DNA from: Marinobacter denitrificans
Lineage (GTDB): Bacteria; Pseudomonadota; Gammaproteobacteria; Pseudomonadales; Oleiphilaceae
DNA: 64,000 nucleotides
Assembly (NCBI RefSeq): GCF_008795955.1
Contig: NZ_VMHN01000001.1
Location: 372,001 to 436,000, forward strand
Direction: 5' to 3'
Both the position numbers and the translations under genes were made by a program. Below are positions 8,680 to 17,988 of this stretch, one piece after another. Numbering within the stretch: the first letter of the stretch is position 1; every line of letters starts with the position of its first letter. Below the pieces are notes generated by a model. It had not been told where the DNA came from. It searched no databases and saw nothing but the letters and a program-made list of their open reading frames with translations.

Positions 8680-10057
8680 TGGTCTCATCCTTTTCGCTAT
8701 CCAGCCAGCGGTAGAGGGTGCGGCGATTAACCCCCAGTATCTGCGCTGCCCGACGTTTGTTGCCCTCTACGGCACTGATAACACGCCTGACATAATCCTG
8801 CTGAACCTGATCCAGGGTGGGCCAGTCTGCAAGATTTCCCGCGGGTAGCCCGGGCCTCGCTTCCGCCGTGTCAGTCTGCCGTTTACGGATCCTGGCTGGA
8901 AGATGCTCGGGCAGAATTATATCGCCATCGCAAAAGGTCACCGCCCGTTCAATCGCACTGCCAAGTTCTCTGACATTGCCGGGAAACGGGTAATCGGAGA
9001 GGATCTGTGATGCCACCTCACTCAATTGCAGAAAGCCACGGTTATGTCGTTTTGCTGACTCCCTCAGGAAGTGCATGGCTAGAAGATCCACATCGTCTCC
9101 ACGCTCCCTGAGCGGGGGTACCATCAGGGTCAGTGTCTCCAGGCGGTAATACAGATCTTCCCGGAAATTGCCCTGTTCCACTGCTTTGACCAGATCCTGA
9201 TGAGTGGCTGCAACGATGCGCACATCGACCTTATCTTCCTGATCGGCGCCCACCGGCTTGATGGTGCCCTCCTGCAGAACCCGCAACAACTTTGCCTGCA
9301 ATGCCAGGGGCATTTCCCCGATCTCGTCCAACAGCAGCGTACCGCCGTCCGCTTCCGCAAAGAGGCCCGGGCGGGATGACCTGGCTCCCGTAAAGGCGCC
9401 AGCCTCATGACCGAAGAATTCGCTTTCCATCAACTCGTGAGGAATGCCCGCGCAGTTCACCGGGATAAACGGCCGGTCTCTGCGGTCACTCTCTCTGTGG
9501 ATAGCGCGGGCGACCAGCTCCTTGCCAGTTCCACTTTCACCGCTGACCAGAACGGCAGCCTGGCTTCTGGCCACCTGCTTTATCTCGTTCCTCAATTGCA
9601 TCATTGCCCGGCTTTCACCCACCAGGCCCAGGGATGTGTCTTCAGGCGTCTGCGATTTGTAGCGGGCGAGTTCGCTGGTGATGGCGGCATGTGCAAGCAA
9701 CCGCTTGATTTTCAGCCTCAGATGGTCTGTTGATAACGGTTTGGTGAGAAAATCATCGGCACCGGCCTTTAGCGCTTCCACGGCCTGGTCCACGGTGCCA
9801 AAGGCGGTAATGATGATAAAGGGCACCGACCTGCCCTCCGCCTGCAGTTGTCGGAGTATCGACAGCCCGTCGCCATCCGGAAGCCGGAGATCCGAGACAA
9901 TCAACTCGGCTCCTGACTCCAGTGCACACCTGCGCCCTTCTTCGGCTGTTCCGGCACAGGTAACATGGTAGCCATCGACCTCAAGCTCTTCCGCCAGAAG
10001 TGTTCGCAAACTGGCGTCATCTTCCACCAACAGGATTGACGACGGATTACTGCTCAT
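8672..10057 (-). CDS. Sigma-54-dependent response regulator (NtrC family)
   Basis: A 461-residue activator with an N-terminal receiver domain (phosphoacceptor Asp56 in VSDLRLPDGDG), an AAA+ sigma-54 activation domain with Walker A GESGTGKE and the sigma-54-contact loop GAFTGA, and a C-terminal Fis-type HTH (NKRRAAQILGVNRRTLYRWL). Phosphorylation by the kinase encoded immediately upstream should drive ATP-dependent open-complex formation at -24/-12 promoters. The start is ATG at 10057, with GGAGAT seven bases upstream; the kinase stop codon lies inside this gene by 11 bases. The likely target is the divergent DUF4168 gene, whose upstream region holds a sigma-54-like promoter. Confidence 0.94.
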   Translation of the reverse strand: MSSNPSSILLVEDDASLRTLLAEELEVDGYHVTCAGTAEEGRRCALESGAELIVSDLRLPDGDGLSILRQLQAEGRSVPFIIITAFGTVDQAVEALKAGADDFLTKPLSTDHLRLKIKRLLAHAAITSELARYKSQTPEDTSLGLVGESRAMMQLRNEIKQVARSQAAVLVSGESGTGKELVARAIHRESDRRDRPFIPVNCAGIPHELMESEFFGHEAGAFTGARSSRPGLFAEADGGTLLLDEIGEMPLALQAKLLRVLQEGTIKPVGADQEDKVDVRIVAATHQDLVKAVEQGNFREDLYYRLETLTLMVPPLRERGDDVDLLAMHFLRESAKRHNRGFLQLSEVASQILSDYPFPGNVRELGSAIERAVTFCDGDIILPEHLPARIRKRQTDTAEARPGLPAGNLADWPTLDQVQQDYVRRVISAVEGNKRRAAQILGVNRRTLYRWLDSEKDETND

Positions 10058-11549
10058 GGCTGATCTCCTTCTGGGGCTCATCCTGCGGGTAGTCGGGCCA
10101 GAAAGTAGACATCCGGCACCCCCCTGACGGGCTGGCACCTACCTCAATCCGACCGCCGTGCTCCTTGAGCACACTCCCTACAACGGCAAGCCCCAGCCCG
10201 GTTCCCTCACCGGCGGCACGGGTACTGAAGAAGGGCTCGAATATCCGGTCTCGCATGGCTTCCTCTATCCCGGGGCCATCGTCATCCACCCGCAACTCCC
10301 ACAGTCCCTCGTGCCTGGCAAGTGTCACAGTCACTATTGAGCCCGCCGCCTGGCAGGCATTACGGATGATGTTCACACATGCCATTTGAAGCCGGGTTGG
10401 CTCTGCCAGAATGTCCGCCCGACCATAGGGTATCTCTGACCGGATCTCCACCCCCTGACACCTGGGCTCTTCACGGATGCGTTCCAGCACTTCGCTTGCC
10501 GTTGCCACCAGATCGGTCTTGCGGCGGGAGTCCGGTACGTGACGGAAACAATCCAGCAACTGCTGGATAATCAGCGTCATGCGCTCAACCTGAAGCTCGA
10601 TGTCTTTCAGATGCCGGCGGTCGCCATCGGCCATATCTCCACGCCCGAGTATATTGGCTCGCCCCTGGATAACGCTCAGGGGAGCCCCAAGCTCGTGGGC
10701 AACACCGCCAGCCACGCGGCCGATCATGGCAACCTTTTCCTGGTATTCGAGTTGCTCCGCAAGCTCCTTCTCACGCTCCACGCTCGCCCGTATTTCAGTT
10801 TCCGCATTCATCATGCGCTCGCCCATATTACGCAGTCCCTCGTGAATCTGGCGCAGTTCCCGCGGGCCGGCAGGCTCTTCCTCAACCTGCCAGTGTCCGG
10901 GGGCCATCCGCTCCATGATCTCCAGCAGCCGGCTGACATGACGCCCCACCGCGCCATAGTGCCCAAGCACCACAACAAAAATGACCATTAGCGATAACAC
11001 CGACCAGATGGTGAAGGCCCAGATACGACTGGAGGCCACTAGCTCGTGGAAATCGCTGCGCTTGCGGGTTACCTGAAGCAGCCCCTGGATCCGGCCATCG
11101 GCAGCGATCAACGGCGTGAACTGGGAAAAAACAGACACCCCATCAACCTGACGAAAGGCCCCCCCCACTTTACCGCTGGCAATAACGCGCTCGGCACTGT
11201 CACTGCGGGTGACATCTGTGTCGGCAACCCCGAGGCTGGCCACCTGATGACCGTCCTCATCGAAAACGGAGGCACCGAACACGCGGCCGATCCGGAAGAT
11301 CGATTTCAATGACTCGCCCATGACGATTTCATCGCCGTCAGACATCGCCTGCGAAAGGGGGCCGCTCACAGCCCGGGCTACCAGTTCCAGGTCTTCCCGC
11401 AGACGGTCGTTGAAGTTTTCCTCCACAGCACCGAGCCCCACATAGATAGCAGCGCCGCTGAAGACCATCAGCGGAACAACAATACTCAGCACCAGAGTCA
11501 GTCGCAGTGAGCGGAACATTTTTTGTGCAGTGAGCACAGGCCTTTTCAT
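10047..11549 (-). CDS. Membrane sensor histidine kinase, partner of the sigma-54 regulator
   Basis: A 500-residue kinase with TM1 near the N-terminus (LVLSIVVPLMVFSGAAIYVG), a periplasmic sensor of about 130 residues, TM2 (WSVLSLMVIFVVVLG), a coiled linker, a HisKA box with His285 in GVAHELGAPLSVI, and HATPase_c motifs (NIIRNACQAAG; DDGPGIEE; GTGLGLAVV). Start at ATG 11549 is supported by GGAG six bases upstream; the frame extends nine codons further without support. The periplasmic domain has a Cache/double-PAS feel (SVFSQFTPLIAADGRIQGLLQVTR) but I cannot name a ligand. It forms a two-gene unit with the regulator. Confidence 0.92.
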   Translation of the reverse strand: MKRPVLTAQKMFRSLRLTLVLSIVVPLMVFSGAAIYVGLGAVEENFNDRLREDLELVARAVSGPLSQAMSDGDEIVMGESLKSIFRIGRVFGASVFDEDGHQVASLGVADTDVTRSDSAERVIASGKVGGAFRQVDGVSVFSQFTPLIAADGRIQGLLQVTRKRSDFHELVASSRIWAFTIWSVLSLMVIFVVVLGHYGAVGRHVSRLLEIMERMAPGHWQVEEEPAGPRELRQIHEGLRNMGERMMNAETEIRASVEREKELAEQLEYQEKVAMIGRVAGGVAHELGAPLSVIQGRANILGRGDMADGDRRHLKDIELQVERMTLIIQQLLDCFRHVPDSRRKTDLVATASEVLERIREEPRCQGVEIRSEIPYGRADILAEPTRLQMACVNIIRNACQAAGSIVTVTLARHEGLWELRVDDDGPGIEEAMRDRIFEPFFSTRAAGEGTGLGLAVVGSVLKEHGGRIEVGASPSGGCRMSTFWPDYPQDEPQKEISHEQ

Positions 11550-11566
11550 AGTGAACTCCGACAAAG

Positions 11567-11593
11567 TGTCACACACCTATGCCACATGTGACA
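11567..11593. promoter_or_regulatory. Possible enhancer site for the NtrC-type regulator
   Basis: TGTCACA at 11567-11573 and TGTGACA at 11587-11593 form an inverted repeat with 13 nt between, about 100 bp upstream of the sigma-54-like promoter, where activator enhancers normally lie. A third TGTGACA occurs at 11747-11753. It is also directly before the kinase gene, so could mediate autoregulation. Confidence 0.4.
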
Positions 11594-11679
11594 TTTAGCC
11601 ACAATAGACATTACCCGTCCGTAACCCAGAATAATCCATAACACATTGATATAGAACTATTTAATTGGGAAATCGGAAA

Positions 11680-11696
11680 TTGGCACAAGGCTTGAA
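11680..11696 (+). promoter_or_regulatory. Candidate sigma-54 (-24/-12) promoter for the DUF4168 gene
   Basis: TTGGCAC followed five bases later by TTGAA gives the exact GG-N10-G spacing required by sigma-54; the -12 element is TTGA rather than the consensus TTGC. Transcription would start near 11706, leaving a leader of about 85 nt. Confidence 0.55.
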
Positions 11697-11789
11697 TAGA
11701 AGGAATTACCGTCAACAGAACCACTTAAGGGTTCAACAAAATTGTTTGTGACACACGCAAACAATCCCACACTTCAAAAGGGGAAAGTT

Positions 11790-12188
11790 ATGAACAAGCT
11801 TCTCGTTTCACTGACCGCATCACTGGCATTGCTTGCTGCTGGCCCGGCCCTGGCCCAGGAAAACCAGCAGAGCCCGGAAGCAGCCGACACTGAGGGCGGT
11901 TACAGCGACCCGGCCGCTGCAGGCACCCAGAATACGAATTTTTCTGACCAGGAACTGAAACAGTTCGTCGAAGCGCAGGAAGGTATCAACGACATCCGTG
12001 ACGAGTACATGGAGAAGATTGAGGATGCCGATTCCCAGCAGAAAGCTCAGGAACTCCAGATGGAAGCCAACGATGAGATGGTAACCGTGATTGAGGATGC
12101 CGGCATGGATATTCCCACCTACAACTCAATCGCAACAGCTTACAACAGCGAGCCCAAGGTAAGAAACCGTGTAGACGCGCTGATGTAA
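11790..12188 (+). CDS. Secreted DUF4168 protein
   Basis: A 132-residue protein with a clear Sec signal peptide (residues 1-22, GPALAQ cleavage), an acidic low-complexity spacer rich in Gln, Ala and Asp, and a DUF4168 domain (about 49-132) that is mostly helical. Function is unknown; it is expected in the periplasm. ATG at 11790 is preceded by AAAAGGGGAAAG; the frame begins earlier at 11742 but without a ribosome site. A sigma-54-like promoter and a divergent sigma-54 two-component system upstream suggest it is the regulated output of that system. A textbook terminator follows. Confidence 0.87.
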   Translation: MNKLLVSLTASLALLAAGPALAQENQQSPEAADTEGGYSDPAAAGTQNTNFSDQELKQFVEAQEGINDIRDEYMEKIEDADSQQKAQELQMEANDEMVTVIEDAGMDIPTYNSIATAYNSEPKVRNRVDALM

Positions 12189-12216
12189 GCGACGCCCTGC
12201 GATCGTCAAGTTTAAG

Positions 12217-12241
12217 GCCCCGCTTGTGCGGGGCTTTTTTG
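12217..12241 (+). terminator. Rho-independent terminator of the DUF4168 gene
   Basis: A perfect 7-bp GC stem (12217-12223 with 12228-12234), loop TTGT, and a run of six T residues. Confidence 0.93.
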
Positions 12242-12331
12242 GTTGTGACAGATCACTGCGTGCAACCACCGGGCCGGCTTAATGTGGTACCTTGCTGACA
12301 AGGATAAGTTGATAACGGCCGGAGACAGGAC

Positions 12332-13411
12332 ATGCGAAGATTTTGCCATTGGCGAACCCCACTGTTTGCAATGGTTATCCTGCTATTAACAGGCTGTTCG
12401 GACAGCCCCTCCCCAACCGCAACCAGTGAAGATACCGAAGAAAAGCCCACCTACCCGGTCACCTGGCGGTTTGCACTGGAGGAGATTGAGGGTAGCGTCC
12501 AGCACCACTATGCCCTGGAACTGAAAGAACGCATTGAAAGCATTTCGGACGGCAATATCCTTATCGACATCTTCCCCTACGGCTCGATCGGAACCTCCAT
12601 CCAGTTGACGGATCTGGCCCGCGAGGGTTCTGTCCACCTTGCCTTTGCATCGCCCGGGCATCTCGCTGACGTGGTCCCGGAAACCGGCGTTTTCACACTC
12701 CACTTCCTGCTGTCGGACGACGAGCAGGTAAACCGGAATATTCTGACCAGTGACGAGTTGGTAGCGGAGTTCAGCGAACCTTACGCCGAGCAGAACCTCG
12801 AACTCCACGGGTTTGTGCCCGAAGGCTGGATGGTCTGGACTGCCAATAAACCCCTTAGAGAACCTGCCGATTTCGACGGCCTCGCCTTTCGCACCATGAC
12901 GTCGAAGATTTCGGCTGAAGCCTACAAGGCGTATGGGGCAACACCCACTCCCGCGCCTTACTCCCAGGTATACAGTGACCTGCAGTTACGCCGTATTGAA
13001 GGACAGGCCAATCCGGTTTTTGCGATTGAAGAGATGGGGTTTTACGAGGTGCAGAGCACCATGACGTTTGCAAGGCCCGCCCAGTTCGTCACTTCAGTGG
13101 TGTCAAACAAAGAGTGGTTCCACTCACTCCCCGATGACCAGAAACGCTGGCTGCAAGATGCCCTGGACGAAGTTGCCCCTCTTGTCTGGGAAGTGCAGGC
13201 AGAGCTCAATGCCAGCCGCCTTGAAACCATCCGACAGAACAGTGATATTCGCGCCATTGAACTGACAGAAGAAGAACGTGACCGATTCCGCAAGGCCAGC
13301 CTGCCGGTTCGCGACACCTATACCCGCATTGCAGGAGACAGGGGGCAAGCAATTCTGGAGCGACTCACGCAGATGGTGGATGCAGCGGAGTCTGAAGCTA
13401 CTGACAACTGA
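12332..13411 (+). CDS. TRAP-transporter solute-binding lipoprotein (DctP family)
   Basis: A 359-residue protein with a lipobox LLTGC (Cys22), so anchored to a membrane rather than free in the periplasm. The mature part has the DctP fold: TWRFALEEIEGSVQHHYALELKER begins lobe 1 in pieces, and the conserved Arg and aromatic positions sit in LAFRTMTSKISAEAYKAYGATPTPAPYSQVYSDL. DctP proteins bind carboxylates and related solutes for secondary DctQM permeases. No DctQ or DctM gene is visible here, so it is an orphan receptor that either serves a permease elsewhere or acts in sensing. It starts with a GGAG-type site at ATG 12332. Confidence 0.88.
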   Translation: MRRFCHWRTPLFAMVILLLTGCSDSPSPTATSEDTEEKPTYPVTWRFALEEIEGSVQHHYALELKERIESISDGNILIDIFPYGSIGTSIQLTDLAREGSVHLAFASPGHLADVVPETGVFTLHFLLSDDEQVNRNILTSDELVAEFSEPYAEQNLELHGFVPEGWMVWTANKPLREPADFDGLAFRTMTSKISAEAYKAYGATPTPAPYSQVYSDLQLRRIEGQANPVFAIEEMGFYEVQSTMTFARPAQFVTSVVSNKEWFHSLPDDQKRWLQDALDEVAPLVWEVQAELNASRLETIRQNSDIRAIELTEEERDRFRKASLPVRDTYTRIAGDRGQAILERLTQMVDAAESEATDN

Positions 13412-13429
13412 CCTGACAGACGCATCGCT

Positions 13430-14272
13430 TTACTCAGGCACCAGCCAGTTCGTCGTCGAAGTAATATCGAGACATTGGCGGGAAGAGACTGCTTCCATCA
13501 TCGCCGCCAGCCTACTGTCAAAACCCCAGGGTGGATTGATTACCAGCATCCCGGAGCCGGACATACCACGCTCCGGAGGCTGGTTCAGCCTTATTTCACT
13601 GCAAAGCACTTTACGCGCCGGCCCACCGGATATTGCATTTTTAAGCCTTTCGTGGGGATTCCCCGCCAGAATCGGATACCAGATCAGGAAAACCCCGTGG
13701 CGACATTTCTGCCAGGCTCGCGTCAGCGTGACTGCCACCTCTTCATACTCGCTTTTTACCTCGTAGGAAGGGTCCGTCAGCACCAGAAGCCTTGGTTGCC
13801 TGGGGGGCAGATGACGAAGCAGCCCTTTCAGGCCATCCTCCTGGCAGACTCTCACACCGGAGCGGCCAGCCCCCCAATGAACCAGGGTTTCACCTTCGGC
13901 CGGGTGCAGTTCGAAGGCCGTCAGGCTGTCCTGCTCCCGCAGATAACGACAAAACCAGAGAGGCGACCCCGGATAATGCCGCAAATGGCCATCCTTCCCC
14001 TGCCCGGTGGCCAGCTCATTAAACATGATCTGCCAGTCGTCGGAATGCAGATGCTCACGATATGGCCAGATTCTCTGGACGCCGGATGCCGCCTCCCCGG
14101 TCTTCAGGGCTCGCTCTCCACCCAGGTCATAGCTGGCGCTGCCTGCATGGGTGTCAAAGCAGGCGATGGCTGAAGGTTTGGCCTGCATCATCCGTATCGC
14201 CAATACCAGGGCCGCATGTTTCTGAATGTCGGCGAAATTACCGGCATGAAAGGCGTGGAGATAACTCAGCAT
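13430..14272 (-). CDS. rlmJ: 23S rRNA (adenine-2030-N6)-methyltransferase RlmJ, with DPSY motif IV
   Basis: The 280-residue product aligns with E. coli RlmJ over its full length (MLSY.H.FHAGN.AD..KH, FDTHAGSASYDLG, HYPGSPL, REQDSL.AFELHP, GMLVINPPW). It methylates N6 of A2030 in 23S rRNA using S-adenosylmethionine. Motif IV, normally DPPY, reads D167-P-S-Y170, which keeps the catalytic Asp and Tyr but replaces the second Pro. The start is ATG at 14272; the longer frame to 14737 is unsupported and would overlap the divergent transporter gene. Confidence 0.95.
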   Translation of the reverse strand: MLSYLHAFHAGNFADIQKHAALVLAIRMMQAKPSAIACFDTHAGSASYDLGGERALKTGEAASGVQRIWPYREHLHSDDWQIMFNELATGQGKDGHLRHYPGSPLWFCRYLREQDSLTAFELHPAEGETLVHWGAGRSGVRVCQEDGLKGLLRHLPPRQPRLLVLTDPSYEVKSEYEEVAVTLTRAWQKCRHGVFLIWYPILAGNPHERLKNAISGGPARKVLCSEIRLNQPPERGMSGSGMLVINPPWGFDSRLAAMMEAVSSRQCLDITSTTNWLVPE

Positions 14273-14372
14273 TCCAGACTCCTGAAAATCGAAAACCCAT
14301 TCCACTACAGATGGAGCTGACTTGGCAAACATAACTGGTATCCTTGGATCACACTTCCCAGGAGGACGGCTC

Positions 14373-15686
14373 TTGCCTGCCAAGCACAGAAGTACCATCG
14401 ACAGGGCATACCGCCTGATTGCCAACGAAGAAGACGCCCGGGTCTGCACGGATATTCCCGAATCGGCCTGCCGGGAAGTTCCCCGCAACTTTTTCCTGAT
14501 CCTGGGGAGTAACGTACTGACCAAGCTTGGGGATCTGTTGATCAGCCCTAAAACCGTGCTGGCCTGGTTGCTGAGCGCCATCGGGGCGCCTGCGCTGGTC
14601 GCGTGGCTGGTGCCCATCCGGGAATCCGGCTCAATGATCCCCCAGATGGTCATCGGTGCGTGGGTAAGGCGAAAGCCGGTGCGCAAATGGTTCTGGACCC
14701 TGGGCAGTTTCGGCCAGTCGGCCAGTGTTCTGGCCATGGCAGCAAGCGTCTGGTTTCTGGAAGGCTACGCTGCCGGCTCAGGGGTGGTGGGCGCGCTGGT
14801 GCTGTTCTCCCTGGCCCGCGGCTTCTGCTCCATATCCATGAAAGACGTCCAGGGCAAATGCATCCCGAAAAAACGCCGGGGCAGACTGTCCGGCCTTGCC
14901 TCCACCATTGGCGGGTCGGCTACCGTGGTTTTGACGGGGCTGTTGTTCTGGGATCGTGGGGACCCCAGCGTGCTCTTCTACACGTTACTGCTTTTGCTGG
15001 CAGCTGGCCTGTGGATCGTCGCCGGCCTTCTGTTTGCGTCGGTAGATGAGCATGAGGGCGAAACAGGCGGTGGAGGCAATGCACTCCGGGAAGCGGTAAA
15101 AAGCCTTTCTTTGCTGCGGGATGATGCTCCGTTCCGCCACTTCGTGATCACCCGCGCCTTGTTGCTGTGTTCAGCACTGGCGTCGCCCTACTTCGTGGTG
15201 CTTGCCCAAAAGAATACGGACAGTGGGTGGCTGCTGGGGGTCTTCCTGCTGGCGAGCAGCCTGGCCAGTTCGATCAGTGCAAGCATCTGGGGCTGGATGG
15301 CCGATACATCAAGCCGCAGGGTCATGATTCGCGGCGGAGCCATGGCCGGCGGCGTGTGCCTGATAGTGGGCATCACAGCGGTGATCGCAGGAACCGACCT
15401 GGGCAGTGTCTGGTTCTACCCCGGCGCCTTTTTCGTACTGAGCATTGCCCACGCCGGTGTCCGGCTGGGCAGAAAAACCTATCTGGTGGATATGGCGGGA
15501 GGCAACAAACGGACCGACTATACGGCGGTGAGCAACACGGTTATCGGCTGCCTGCTTCTGCTGACCGGCGGCCTCACTGCCCTGGTCTCAATGGTATCTG
15601 ATGTCGCGGTCATTCTTATGCTGGGCCTTATGGGGCTCGCCGGCACGCTCAGCGCCTTGCGACTGCAGGAAGTAACCTCAGATTGA
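14373..15686 (+). CDS. MFS-like membrane transporter
   Basis: A 437-residue protein with about 11-12 hydrophobic helices. The loop between helices 2 and 3 region reads IGAWVRRKPVRKWFW and the mid loop ends KKRRGRLSGLASTIGG, which suit the Major Facilitator fold. Substrate unknown. The frame opens with TTG at 14322, but a TTG at 14373 is chosen because AGGAGG lies exactly seven bases upstream, the strongest ribosome site in the region. The first 50 residues are unusually long and soluble (NEEDARVCTDIPESACREVP) before the first helix. It is isolated between rlmJ (divergent) and a convergent DUF4870 gene. Confidence 0.82.
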   Translation: MPAKHRSTIDRAYRLIANEEDARVCTDIPESACREVPRNFFLILGSNVLTKLGDLLISPKTVLAWLLSAIGAPALVAWLVPIRESGSMIPQMVIGAWVRRKPVRKWFWTLGSFGQSASVLAMAASVWFLEGYAAGSGVVGALVLFSLARGFCSISMKDVQGKCIPKKRRGRLSGLASTIGGSATVVLTGLLFWDRGDPSVLFYTLLLLLAAGLWIVAGLLFASVDEHEGETGGGGNALREAVKSLSLLRDDAPFRHFVITRALLLCSALASPYFVVLAQKNTDSGWLLGVFLLASSLASSISASIWGWMADTSSRRVMIRGGAMAGGVCLIVGITAVIAGTDLGSVWFYPGAFFVLSIAHAGVRLGRKTYLVDMAGGNKRTDYTAVSNTVIGCLLLLTGGLTALVSMVSDVAVILMLGLMGLAGTLSALRLQEVTSD

Positions 15687-15697
15687 CTCACTCAGGC

Positions 15698-16063
15698 TCA
15701 CAAAGGGGCCTTACCATCATTGAGGGCCAGAGCACCCTTTACAATGCGGTAGATTATCCAGATGGATATACCCAGAAGCACAAACCAGCCAATGATCAGC
15801 GGCGTGGTCACGATGCCGACAACGGTCCAGAGCAGCCCAATCCAGAAGGTTCGGATCTGCCAGCGAAAATGGGGCTCAATCCAGGTATTCCTGACATCAT
15901 CAAGCTTGACATAATTGATGATAACGCCGGCAAGGCCGGTGATACCTCCGACAAAAAACGATAGCGCCTGGAGGATATAAACCAGCACGGCCAGGTTGCG
16001 ACCCGGCTCCTCGCGACGGGCCACGGGGTCTTCATCAGCGGGAATGTATTCAGGCTCGGACAA
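15698..16063 (-). CDS. DUF4870-type small membrane protein
   Basis: A 121-residue protein with a charged N-terminal tail and three or four hydrophobic segments (LAVLVYILQALSFFVGG, FWIGLLWTVVGIV, PLIIGWFVLLGISIWIIY), matching the DUF4870/YlaC-like inner-membrane family of unknown role. The start is TTG at 16063 with AGGAGA six bases upstream. It is convergent with the MFS gene, whose stop is only 11 bases away. Confidence 0.78.
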   Translation of the reverse strand: MSEPEYIPADEDPVARREEPGRNLAVLVYILQALSFFVGGITGLAGVIINYVKLDDVRNTWIEPHFRWQIRTFWIGLLWTVVGIVTTPLIIGWFVLLGISIWIIYRIVKGALALNDGKAPL

Positions 16064-16128
16064 GGGGCTCTCCTTTTACTGCGTACCGGAAGTGTATCAC
16101 AGCGCCCGGTCCTGAAAGGCAGCGCTGG

Positions 16129-17769
16129 TCAGTGACTGTCCGGCTTGTAACCCAGGCGGAAACCGCCCCAGTGCTTGCCGTTCACATAAATTGGCACCGA
16201 CAGGTCATGCATGATTTCCCCGGTATCCCGCCGATAGGTCTGCAACAGCATACTCTGGGTATGGCTACCACAACGGGCGCCGGTGCGGTCGTTAAACAGC
16301 CGCTTGCTGCGGCTCTTCATGAGATCCACGTCCGGATCGCCCGTCGGGGCGTGTGCAAAATCGCGGTTATGGGTGGGCACGTAGCCATCGGGCGCTATAG
16401 CAATTGCATACACCATGGAAGGATGAGCTGATTTGACCGCCTCCTGTACAGAGGGAAGCTGCTGGTCTGTAAACCGGTCATAACTGCTTGCATACTTTTG
16501 GGGGTTGGTATTCGGTATGGGTGCCCGCTTCTTGTCAAAGAGATCGTTCTCCGACAACTGCCCGTCACGAACGGCCTGTTCGAAAAGCTTGCCAATACGG
16601 TCTGCCCCCTGGCGTGCCTGATCATAGAAAGTCCGGTGATAGCTTTCATCGCTGTTCAGGGCAAATGCGGCATTGGCCTCTTCCGCCAGTTCCATCAGTG
16701 TCGCGGCCTGCTGTGCAAGGGAGGCAACGCTGGAATCACTCTCTGTGATCTGGTCACGGACCGTCTCAATGGCGCCGGACACCTGCTGCAGGCTTTGTTC
16801 GTTATTCTGGTCAATCTCGGCGATGCGGGCCACCTGTTGCTGAACCCGGTCGGATTGATCGCGGATCTGGTCCAGGCGCTCACCAACACTTTCAACCGAT
16901 TCCAGGCCGGCCTCTACACTTTTGGCGAGATCTTCAATCCGCGACACAATCAGGGAGGTGTCAGACCGGATTTCCTGAAGGGTTTCAGCCACTTCACCGG
17001 TCGCCTGGGCGGTCCGGCCTGCCAGTTGCCTGACTTCATCAGCGACAACCGCAAACCCCCGCCCCTGATCTCCGGCACGAGCGGCTTCGATGGCCGCGTT
17101 CAGGGCCAGCAGGTTGGTTTGCTCTGCGATCCCCTGAATGGTCGTAGTAACGCCCTGAATTTTATTGGATTTTTCGTTCAACTCCTGAATCAGCCTCAGA
17201 TTTTCACTGGACTGTTCGTGCACGGCTCGCACACTGTCTATGGCGGACGTCAGCGCTTCCCGACCTTCCATGCTTACCTGACGATTCTGCAGGGCCATGG
17301 TGGCGGCGTCGGTGGCCTGCTGTGCAGACTCCCGTACGCTTTCGGTGATCTGCCCGGCATACTCCGCCATCTGGGCAGTCTCAGTGACCTGAAGGTCCAG
17401 GCGAACCTTTAACTGATCCGCTGCGTAAGACACCTGGGCTGCAGAAATAGCACTCTTGTCGGCGCTCCCGCCCAACGCTTCAATCAACGCCCGGCCGGCC
17501 TTCGCCTCCACAAGTAGGCCGGCACACTGTTTACCCAGAGCGCTGTCGGCACTCAGCTCGCCGGCGTTCAGTTGCTTGAGAGAACGCTCTACCGGTTCCA
17601 GTACCCGCAATACCAGATAAGCAGTGGCCACCACCAGCCCGACAACCAGGCCCGCCAGAACTGACGAACCGTCCAGCCCGATCAAAGGCGCGCCCAGCGT
17701 GGCCACGATGGCAACAGCAATTGCAACCGATACCCCCACCAACAGAACAGGTCGACTGAGCACAGCCAT
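16129..17769 (-). CDS. Methyl-accepting chemotaxis protein with C-terminal sensor-like domain
   Basis: A 546-residue chemoreceptor. Two adjacent N-terminal hydrophobic segments (about 8-30 and 36-54) anchor it without a periplasmic domain. A cytoplasmic MCP signalling region follows, with the conserved hairpin [20 protein letters not shown] and [17 protein letters not shown]. The last roughly 170 residues, starting near [13 protein letters not shown], are not part of the signalling coil. Blocks such as [30 protein letters not shown] and [18 protein letters not shown] resemble a Cache/PAS fold, so the sensor sits in the cytoplasm at the C-terminus. ATG 17769 is preferred to GTG 17775 because of GAGG spacing. 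Confidence 0.92.
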   Translation of the reverse strand: MAVLSRPVLLVGVSVAIAVAIVATLGAPLIGLDGSSVLAGLVVGLVVATAYLVLRVLEPVERSLKQLNAGELSADSALGKQCAGLLVEAKAGRALIEALGGSADKSAISAAQVSYAADQLKVRLDLQVTETAQMAEYAGQITESVRESAQQATDAATMALQNRQVSMEGREALTSAIDSVRAVHEQSSENLRLIQELNEKSNKIQGVTTTIQGIAEQTNLLALNAAIEAARAGDQGRGFAVVADEVRQLAGRTAQATGEVAETLQEIRSDTSLIVSRIEDLAKSVEAGLESVESVGERLDQIRDQSDRVQQQVARIAEIDQNNEQSLQQVSGAIETVRDQITESDSSVASLAQQAATLMELAEEANAAFALNSDESYHRTFYDQARQGADRIGKLFEQAVRDGQLSENDLFDKKRAPIPNTNPQKYASSYDRFTDQQLPSVQEAVKSAHPSMVYAIAIAPDGYVPTHNRDFAHAPTGDPDVDLMKSRSKRLFNDRTGARCGSHTQSMLLQTYRRDTGEIMHDLSVPIYVNGKHWGGFRLGYKPDSH

Positions 17770-17909
17770 AGCCACCTCTTTATTATCATTATTGATGAAT
17801 ACATCTTTATTGAATATTACCCAAGAGAGTAATGAATTGATCCGTGTTAATAACTGCTACTTTAGTTCAGCAGTAATTGTTTTTCGGCAGGTTGCTACAA
17901 ATCTGAAAC

Positions 17910-17956
17910 AAAAAAACGCAACCCGGAAACTTCCAGGCAGAAGAATCCGGGTTGCG
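17910..17956 (-). terminator. Rho-independent terminator of phoX
   Basis: On the minus strand an 11-bp perfect stem (17946-17956 with 17917-17927) is followed by seven T residues. It lies between phoX and the chemoreceptor gene. Confidence 0.9.
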
Positions 17957-17988
17957 CTCGGGTTAAGGCGAAAGATTGGCCGCCTGTA

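Noticed and set aside
16498..17412. 304-codon plus-strand frame
   Set aside because: Antisense of the chemoreceptor signalling domain, a common artefact of GC-rich coding sequence.
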